A DNA stretch of 25,687 nt. Source: JBBDXI01 sp040902425. Its GTDB lineage: Bacteria; Planctomycetota; Phycisphaerae; Phycisphaerales; UBA1924. Of the stretch, positions 21,432 to 25,687 are shown in pieces (the first letter of the stretch is position 1; each line of letters begins with the position of its first letter). The position numbers and the translations under genes are program-made. The stretch covers positions 1 through 25,687 of the forward strand of contig JBBDXI010000058.1 of NCBI GenBank assembly GCA_040902425.1, given 5' to 3'. The notes under the pieces are model-generated. The model searched no databases. It saw nothing but the letters and a program-made list of their open reading frames with translations, and was not told the DNA's origin.

Positions 21432-21434
21432 ACT
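21429..21434 (+). promoter_or_regulatory. TAnnnT -10-like box (TAGACT), 8 nt before the small membrane protein
   Basis: TAGACT overlaps the purL stop TAG and precedes ATG 21443 by 8 nt. Because the TA belongs to the stop codon, this match is weaker evidence than the others. Confidence 0.35.
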
Positions 21435-21442
21435 TGACCCGC

Positions 21443-21805
21443 ATGACGGAACCAGGACAGCCGCGTCAGCCCGCGCCCCCCGCGCCCCCCGCGCCCCCGA
21501 CTTCGCCGCCCCCCCTGCCCCCGCCGGGGCACCCGCATTGGGTGGCGCCGCAGCGGGATGACCCGCTGAAGGACTACCACCTGATCACGGACACGGTGGG
21601 GGGGCCGTCGCTGCGGGCGAAGGACAACCTGATCCAGGGGGCGGTGGTGCTGTGGAGCGCGGCGGTGGGGGCGGGGGTCGGGTATCTTGTGCGCGGCGGG
21701 ATGGGGGCGATCCTCGGGGGCGTGGGGATGGCGGTGGTCTCGACGCTGGTCAGCGGGCTGGTGCTGATGGTGCTGGGGTGGGTGCGGGCGGCGAAACGCC
21801 GGTAG
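21443..21805 (+). CDS. Small membrane protein with Pro-rich N-terminus and two membrane segments
   Basis: 120 aa. I do not recognise a family. Residues 1-35 are Pro/Ala-rich (PAPPAPPAPP) and probably cytoplasmic and disordered. Two hydrophobic segments follow at about 67-88 (LIQGAVVLWSAAVGAGVGYL) and 93-115 (AILGGVGMAVVSTLVSGLVLM), with a Gly-rich turn between; the C-terminus is basic (RAAKRR). It begins 11 nt after the purL stop and could be co-transcribed or use its own leaderless promoter. No functional inference is justified beyond membrane location. Confidence 0.75.
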   Translation: MTEPGQPRQPAPPAPPAPPTSPPPLPPPGHPHWVAPQRDDPLKDYHLITDTVGGPSLRAKDNLIQGAVVLWSAAVGAGVGYLVRGGMGAILGGVGMAVVSTLVSGLVLMVLGWVRAAKRR

Positions 21806-21835
21806 GTCGTTGGCCACTCTTGCTGGAGTAGATCC

Positions 21836-22219
21836 ATGAAGACCATGATGGCGATGGCGATGATCGCGGGCGCGACGGCCCTGGGGCCGGCCTGCACGAC
21901 GACGCGGACGGGGAGCGGGACGGTGGAGGACTACAACGCGATCACGGGGAACCTGAGCACGACGCTGGCAGCGCCGCTGGACAAGGTGTACGCGGCGTCG
22001 GTGCAGACGATGCGGGAGCTGGAGTTCCGGCAGGGGGAGGAGAAGAAGGATGCGCTGGTCGGGATCATCACGGCGAAGATGGCGGATGACCGCGTGGTGA
22101 GCGTTCGGCTGGACAAGAAGACGGACAACCTGACGGCGGTGACGGTGGGCGGGGGGATGCTGGGGAGCGAGTCGGTGGCGCGGATCGTGCTGGAGAAGAT
22201 CCGGGAGAAGGTGCGGTAG
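21836..22219 (+). CDS. DUF3568-like lipoprotein
   Basis: 127 aa. The N-terminus is a lipoprotein signal peptide with lipobox LGPAC, the lipid-modified cysteine being C20, although only one basic residue precedes the hydrophobic core. The rest (LAAPLDKVYAASVQTMREL, ALVGIITAKMADDRVVSVRL, LTAVTVGGGMLGSESVARIV) follows the pattern of DUF3568 proteins. These are small lipoproteins of unknown function with a two-helix, beta-sheet layout. GGAG lies 9 nt before the ATG. The gene begins 30 bp after the small membrane protein gene and ends 23 bp before an inverted CACAGATGG array that probably marks the transcript end. Confidence 0.75.
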   Translation: MKTMMAMAMIAGATALGPACTTTRTGSGTVEDYNAITGNLSTTLAAPLDKVYAASVQTMRELEFRQGEEKKDALVGIITAKMADDRVVSVRLDKKTDNLTAVTVGGGMLGSESVARIVLEKIREKVR

Positions 22220-22242
22220 GGTCGCGCGGTCAGCGGAAAGGC

Positions 22243-22340
22243 AAGAGAAGAGGCCACAGATGGCACAGATGGACACAGATGGCCCCCGGCGGTCCTTGGC
22301 CATCTGTGCTCATCTGTGCCATCTGTGGCTCTCTTCTCTT
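22243..22340. repeat. Inverted CACAGATGG array (family I) between convergent genes
   Basis: Left arm: AAGAGAAGAGG then three CACAGATGG units (22254-22282). Right arm: three CATCTGTG units (22300-22328) then CTCTCTTCTCTT. The arms pair almost perfectly over about 40 bp, with a 17-bp spacer. It fills the junction between the lipoprotein gene (+, ends 22219) and the membrane protein gene (-, ends 22372) and could terminate both transcripts. Confidence 0.93.
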
Positions 22341-22371
22341 CCTCTGTGTTGAGCACCCGGCCATCGCGCGG

Positions 22372-23052
22372 CTACAGCCGCAGGAAGATGCGGAAGAGGG
22401 CGTCGTAGGCGTTGCTGAAGGGCTCGGGGCGGAAGAAGGCGACGGGGAGTCCGGGGCTGCCGACGAAGGGGCGGAGCATCCAGCCGGTCTGGATGCCGAC
22501 GAAGGCGTAGAGGATGACCCAGGTCCAGAGCATGAGGCGGTGGGCGGGTCGCTGCGCGATGAGGGCGCGGTAGCGGCGCATCATGACGAGCTGGCCGATG
22601 CCGGTGGCGAGGGTGAACATGGCGGCGTTGAAGATCAGGGCCCAGCGGTGGTCCACGCCGCTGGTGTAGGCGAAGCGGGTGAGGGGGGCGAGGGAGGCGA
22701 GGGTCACGGCGAGCGCGGCCTGGCCGGCGAGGATGGCCCGCATGGCCCTGCCGAAGTCGTCGCGGAGGCCCAGGACGGTGTTGAGGGCGAAGAAGCCGGG
22801 GAGGCAGATGACGGTGGTCAGCAGGATCAGGATGGGCACCTTGATCCCGCCGTAGAGCATGAGGAGCGACCGCTCGGGCGTGAGGTCGAAGCTGCCCATG
22901 AAGGCCCCGTAGATCGGGCCGAAGACCACGATGAGGAGCAGGAGCGGGCGCCAGTCGCGCTCGATGAGGCCGGCGAGGCGGGGGCGGCCGAGCTCGCGGA
23001 TGAGGGCGTCGGCGCGGGCGAGACCCGAGGAGATGGCGGCGAGGGCGGTCAT
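22372..23052 (-). CDS. Multi-pass membrane protein, paralog of the upstream neighbour
   Basis: 226 aa with about five hydrophobic segments: LLLLIVVFGPIYGAFMGSF (about 37-55), GIKVPILILLTTVICLPGFF (about 69-88), AILAGQAALAVTLASLAPL, ALIFNAAMFTLATGIGQLV and LMLWTWVILYAFVGIQTGWM. It aligns with the 23077-23880 product: shared features are IYGxFMG, the KxPxLxxxT(V/L)I segment, and the C-terminal ILYAFVGIQTGWMLRPFVG followed by LP and an aromatic-rich tail. Similar proteins of unknown function occur in cyanobacteria and other phyla. It is probably co-transcribed, 24 nt after its paralog. Function unknown; the QxGWxLRPFxG motif is the best handle. Confidence 0.75.
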   Translation of the reverse strand: MTALAAISSGLARADALIRELGRPRLAGLIERDWRPLLLLIVVFGPIYGAFMGSFDLTPERSLLMLYGGIKVPILILLTTVICLPGFFALNTVLGLRDDFGRAMRAILAGQAALAVTLASLAPLTRFAYTSGVDHRWALIFNAAMFTLATGIGQLVMMRRYRALIAQRPAHRLMLWTWVILYAFVGIQTGWMLRPFVGSPGLPVAFFRPEPFSNAYDALFRIFLRL

Positions 23053-23076
23053 GGCGCGCGCGGGCGGCGGCGGTCG

Positions 23077-23880
23077 CTACATCCCCAGCAGCTGGCGGAG
23101 GTGGAAGGCGACGGAGGAGAAGAAGTTGCCCTCGCGCGTGCCGCGGATCCACTCGAAGGGGAGGTTGGGGTGGCCGATGAACGGGCGGAGGAGCCAGCCC
23201 ATCTGCGCGCCCACGAGGGCGTAGATGATGACCCAGATGCTGAAGATCGTGTTGGCGGTGGTCACCTTCTCGGCGCGGGCCTCGCCCTCGATGGGCGGTG
23301 CGCCGGCCTCGGCCGCGGCCTCGTCGGCGCTGTCGAGGACCGCGACCTGGGTGAGGCGGCGGAGGGTCTGGAGGAGGAACCAGAGGCCGACCATCCCGGC
23401 GATGCCGAGCAGGGCGGCGTTGAGGACGATCATGAAGGCGTAGCTGCTGGTGCTGACCGTGAAGAAGCCGAGGATCGGCCCGAGGGAGGCCCCCACGGCG
23501 AGGTTGATGACGACGGCCGCGATGAGGAGCCGCAGGGTCGGGATGAAGCGGAGGCGGGCGCCGACGAGGGCGTTGAAGACGTAGAGCGAGGGGAAGGTGA
23601 CGATGAGGGTGAAGACGAAGAGGGCGGGGAGCTTGACGGTCGAGGCGATGAGCTGCAGCCACGGGTCGGCGGCGGTCCTGCCGGGGACGTTGGGGAGCGC
23701 GGGCGCCGCGATGGCGTACCACCCCATGAAGAGGCCGTAAGTGCACCCCAGGACGATGGCGACGGGGATGAAGATGCGGAGGGGGATGTTGGCGAGGCCG
23801 ACGCGGAGGTCGGCGGATCGCGTGCGGTCGCCCCGGAGCAGCTCGTCGAGGGCCCGGATCGCGTGGGTGACACTTGCCAT
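23077..23880 (-). CDS. Multi-pass membrane protein, first of a tandem paralogous pair
   Basis: 267 aa. Hydrophobic segments are near IFIPVAIVLGCTYGLFMGWY (about 35-54), LPALFVFTLIVTFPSLYVF (about 84-102), LLIAAVVINLAVGASLGPIL, FMIVLNAALLGIAGMVGLWF and IFSIWVIIYALVGAQMGWLL. An acidic, Ala-rich cytoplasmic-type loop (DEAAAEAGAPPIEGEARAE) is present here but missing from the smaller paralog. The C-terminal QMGWLLRPFIGHPNLPF is the family's conserved end. GGAGA lies 9 nt before the ATG. Divergent from the glycosyltransferase gene. I know of no assigned biochemical role. Confidence 0.78.
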   Translation of the reverse strand: MASVTHAIRALDELLRGDRTRSADLRVGLANIPLRIFIPVAIVLGCTYGLFMGWYAIAAPALPNVPGRTAADPWLQLIASTVKLPALFVFTLIVTFPSLYVFNALVGARLRFIPTLRLLIAAVVINLAVGASLGPILGFFTVSTSSYAFMIVLNAALLGIAGMVGLWFLLQTLRRLTQVAVLDSADEAAAEAGAPPIEGEARAEKVTTANTIFSIWVIIYALVGAQMGWLLRPFIGHPNLPFEWIRGTREGNFFSSVAFHLRQLLGM

Positions 23881-23900
23881 AGGGTCGTCTCCGCGTGTGA

Positions 23901-23916
23901 GCCCGAGCGTTCGGGC
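23901..23916. other. Inverted repeat in the divergent region 23881-24072
   Basis: GCCCGA (23901-23906), GCGT, TCGGGC (23911-23916) form a 6-bp dyad 20 bp from the start of the minus-strand membrane protein gene. It is a possible operator or 5'-UTR hairpin. Confidence 0.35.
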
Positions 23917-24028
23917 GGCCGGCTGTCCCCCGTGTCCTCCTGCGAGGTACTGCGGTCCCTGATACGCGGTTCGCGGGGGCGGGGCAGCGCGACCCGCTAT
24001 CGTGGGGGCGCGGCGGGCGTCGGGAGCG

Positions 24029-24049
24029 GTGAAAACTGCCCGGTTTCAC
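24029..24049. promoter_or_regulatory. Operator-like inverted repeat GTGAAA-N9-TTTCAC
   Basis: GTGAAA (24029-24034) and TTTCAC (24044-24049) are perfect inverted half-sites 23 bp before the glycosyltransferase ATG. They form an A/T-rich patch in otherwise G/C-rich DNA. The form fits a dimeric repressor site; no regulator gene is visible in the window. Confidence 0.4.
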
Positions 24050-24072
24050 GGGCGCGGGCGGCGGTGCTGCGC

Positions 24073-25687
24073 ATGAGCGAGTCGTCGGACAGTCCAGGGC
24101 CTGCTTGGCGGCGGGGGCGGCCGGGGTTTGGATGGGCGGATGCGGTTATCGCCCTGGGCGTGCTCGCAGGGGCGGTGCTGATGCGCCTGAACTACCTATT
24201 CCACGCGCCCGACCGGGCGTGGCCGCACTCGGTGTGGTTTGAGGGGGATGGCCCGCTCTACGCCCGGTGGGCGGGGGCGCTGGCGGAGGGGGAGGCGTTC
24301 GAGTACGGGCTGGCGGTGCACGCGCCGGCGGTGGGGTACATCGTGCGGTGGCTGGGGTACGGGGTGGTCCCGGAAGGGGCGAGCCCGGACTTCACGCGGG
24401 CGAAGGTGGTCTGGTGCATCGCGTCGGCGCTGGCGTGCGCCGCGACGTACCTGGCTGCGCGGATGGAGCTAAGGCGGCGGGCGAGCGCGATCGCGGCGGC
24501 GCTGCTGGCGTTCTGGTACCCGTCGTTCGTGATCGCCACATCGCTGAACGGGGAGGCGCTGTACTCGCTGCTGGTGCCGCTGCTGGCGGCGGGGACGCTG
24601 TGGGTGGCCCGACGGCCGGGCGTGAGGGGTCTGGGTGGCCCGACGCTCCGCGGCGGGTTCCTCGCCCTGGTCGTGGCGGCGGTGACCGGGCTGCTGCACG
24701 GCGCGGCGATGCTGATCCGGCCGGAGCACTCGCTGCTGGTGGGGATGCTGCTGGCGTTCATCGCGTGGGGGCGGCGGCGGGAGCTGGCGTCGATCGCGGG
24801 CGCAGCGCGGGTGGCGGCGCTGCTCGTGGTCACGGCGGCGGGCGCGGTGGGCGCGTGCCTGCCGTGGAGCGACTCGACGTACCGGGCGACGGAGCGGTTC
24901 AACACGCGGTTTCAGGTGGGGCAGCGCGAGGTGCGGTACGGGCGGATGTTCCCGCCGTGGACGCCCGAGGCGCGGGCGGAGATGGACCGGCTGCCGGTGT
25001 TCGCGCGCGAGGCCAACGCGATGTACGCGTCGGTGTGGGCGACGCGGCGGGGGGTCGAGCGCCTGACGCCGGAGCACCTGCGGGAGTTTTTCGCCGGGGA
25101 GTTCGGGTACACGCCGGAGCCGCTGCGGCGGTGGAGCCTGGTGTCGGGGCAGGGGCCGTTGACGTTCGCGCTGGCGAACCATCCGGGGGCGACGGGGGGG
25201 TTCTCGACGGCCGCGCTCGATGCGCGGTTCGATCCGGACCCGGTGCTGAGCTTTGCGCACCCGTCGCACCTGCGGCTGTACAACCGGGGCTACGAGGTCG
25301 GGCTGGGATGGATCAGGGAGGACCCGGGGCGGTGGGCGGCGCTGGTGGGCCGGAAGCTGGCGATCTTCGCGCAGGGGGCGACGCAGGGGGTGACGAGCGC
25401 GAACTGGCCGCTGGGGCGGGAGGGCATCCGCCGGGCGGTGGACTCGTTCGTGGCGGAGTCGCCGGTGTGGCCGTGGTGGGCGGGGGGGCTGGGGGCGGCG
25501 ATGCTGGCGGGCGTGCTGGTGTGCGTGCGGCGGGGCGTGGGGACGGTGTGGCTGCTGGTGATCCTGTCGAAGGTGGTCGTGACGGTGCTGTTCTTCGGGT
25601 ATGCGCGGCAGGCGGCGTCGGTGCTGCCGGTGTTCGCGGTGCTGGTGGGGGTGGGGGTGGATGCGGCGGTCGGCGCGGTGGAGCACC
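24073..25687 (+). CDS. GT-C type membrane glycosyltransferase (ArnT/PMT-like), 3' end beyond the window
   Basis: Open from ATG 24073 to the window end (538 codons, no stop), so partial. The first membrane segment (ADAVIALGVLAGAVLMRL, about 23-40) is followed by WFEGDGPLYARWA with E57 and D59. This matches the acidic first luminal loop that holds the catalytic Asp in GT39/GT83-type GT-C transferases. At least seven more hydrophobic segments follow, including AAALLAFWYPSFVIATSLNG, ALLVVTAAGAVGACLPW, a large soluble loop at about 280-440, and C-terminal VWLLVILSKVVVTVLFFGYA. Family knowledge: such enzymes transfer sugars from polyprenyl-phosphate donors to lipids or proteins on the periplasmic side. 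The acceptor here is unknown. No Shine-Dalgarno; an inverted repeat GTGAAA-N9-TTTCAC lies 23 bp upstream. Confidence 0.75.
   Translation, partial: MSESSDSPGPAWRRGRPGFGWADAVIALGVLAGAVLMRLNYLFHAPDRAWPHSVWFEGDGPLYARWAGALAEGEAFEYGLAVHAPAVGYIVRWLGYGVVPEGASPDFTRAKVVWCIASALACAATYLAARMELRRRASAIAAALLAFWYPSFVIATSLNGEALYSLLVPLLAAGTLWVARRPGVRGLGGPTLRGGFLALVVAAVTGLLHGAAMLIRPEHSLLVGMLLAFIAWGRRRELASIAGAARVAALLVVTAAGAVGACLPWSDSTYRATERFNTRFQVGQREVRYGRMFPPWTPEARAEMDRLPVFAREANAMYASVWATRRGVERLTPEHLREFFAGEFGYTPEPLRRWSLVSGQGPLTFALANHPGATGGFSTAALDARFDPDPVLSFAHPSHLRLYNRGYEVGLGWIREDPGRWAALVGRKLAIFAQGATQGVTSANWPLGREGIRRAVDSFVAESPVWPWWAGGLGAAMLAGVLVCVRRGVGTVWLLVILSKVVVTVLFFGYARQAASVLPVFAVLVGVGVDAAVGAVEH
24601..24645. 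repeat. 14-bp direct repeat inside the glycosyltransferase gene
   Basis: TGGGTGGCCCGACG occurs at 24601-24614 and 24632-24645, in different reading frames of the gene (31-bp spacing). The 31-bp offset means it is not a protein-level repeat. It may be the footprint of another small inserted repeat coding for the Gly/Arg-rich loop near residues 180-195. Confidence 0.5.

Noticed and set aside
1..25687. tRNA, rRNA or riboswitch
   Set aside because: I saw no cloverleaf, rRNA-like stretch or conserved aptamer core. This was by eye only; a covariance search could still find one.

Overview
The window is a very G+C-rich chromosomal segment. Gene content fits a planctomycete, most likely of the Phycisphaerae type. 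The pointers are a eukaryote-type (GT3) glycogen synthase, a long PurL with PurS-like N-terminal modules and no glutaminase domain, a double TlpA-thioredoxin secreted protein, type IV pilus genes, and many short palindromic and tandem repeats. The taxon call is inference from gene families; no rRNA, tRNA or CRISPR array was seen.

Layout. 146-1933 (-): secreted double-thioredoxin protein. 2062-3923 (+): TonB-like protein and a secreted hypothetical protein. 4052-4906 (-): TatD hydrolase. 4988-7520 (+): secreted transglutaminase-like protein and NAD(P)H-hydrate dehydratase. 7551-14420 (-): type IV pilus block in transcription order pilT, pilC, prepilin, large PilX-like protein, prepilin. 14720-15178 (-): RNase HI. 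15348-15800 (+): Y1 (REP-associated-like) transposase, followed by a 280-bp nested palindrome of REP-like units. 16183-18105 (-): GT3 glycogen synthase. 18264-22219 (+): purL, a small membrane protein and a DUF3568-like lipoprotein. 22372-23880 (-): two paralogous multi-pass membrane proteins. 24073 to the window end (+): GT-C type membrane glycosyltransferase, truncated by the window.

The most unusual feature is a class of repeats made of 7- to 10-mer units repeated in tandem. The array is usually followed by an inverted array of the same unit, giving long hairpins. At least six unrelated unit sequences occur (GACATCC, TGATGASG, AGTGACGS, AGGGACGR, CAGCGASA, CACAGATGG). They lie between genes (3921-4054, 13296-13418, 22243-22340). 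They also lie inside genes without breaking the frame: once in TatD and three times in PurL, which has a fourth in-frame insertion of a different hairpin repeat. In both prepilin genes the array encodes the leader peptide and holds every possible start codon. Two further signal peptides have repeat-like N-regions. The arrays therefore sit where protein or RNA tolerates them: cleaved leaders, interdomain loops and 3' ends.

Other points of note are a 33-bp hairpin repeated three times with compensatory base changes, and a TAnnnT box 6-9 nt before seven start codons without Shine-Dalgarno sequences, suggesting leaderless transcripts. There is also a probable one-base frameshift at the 5' end of pilT, and a strand-dependent G/C wobble bias suggesting that + is the leading strand throughout.
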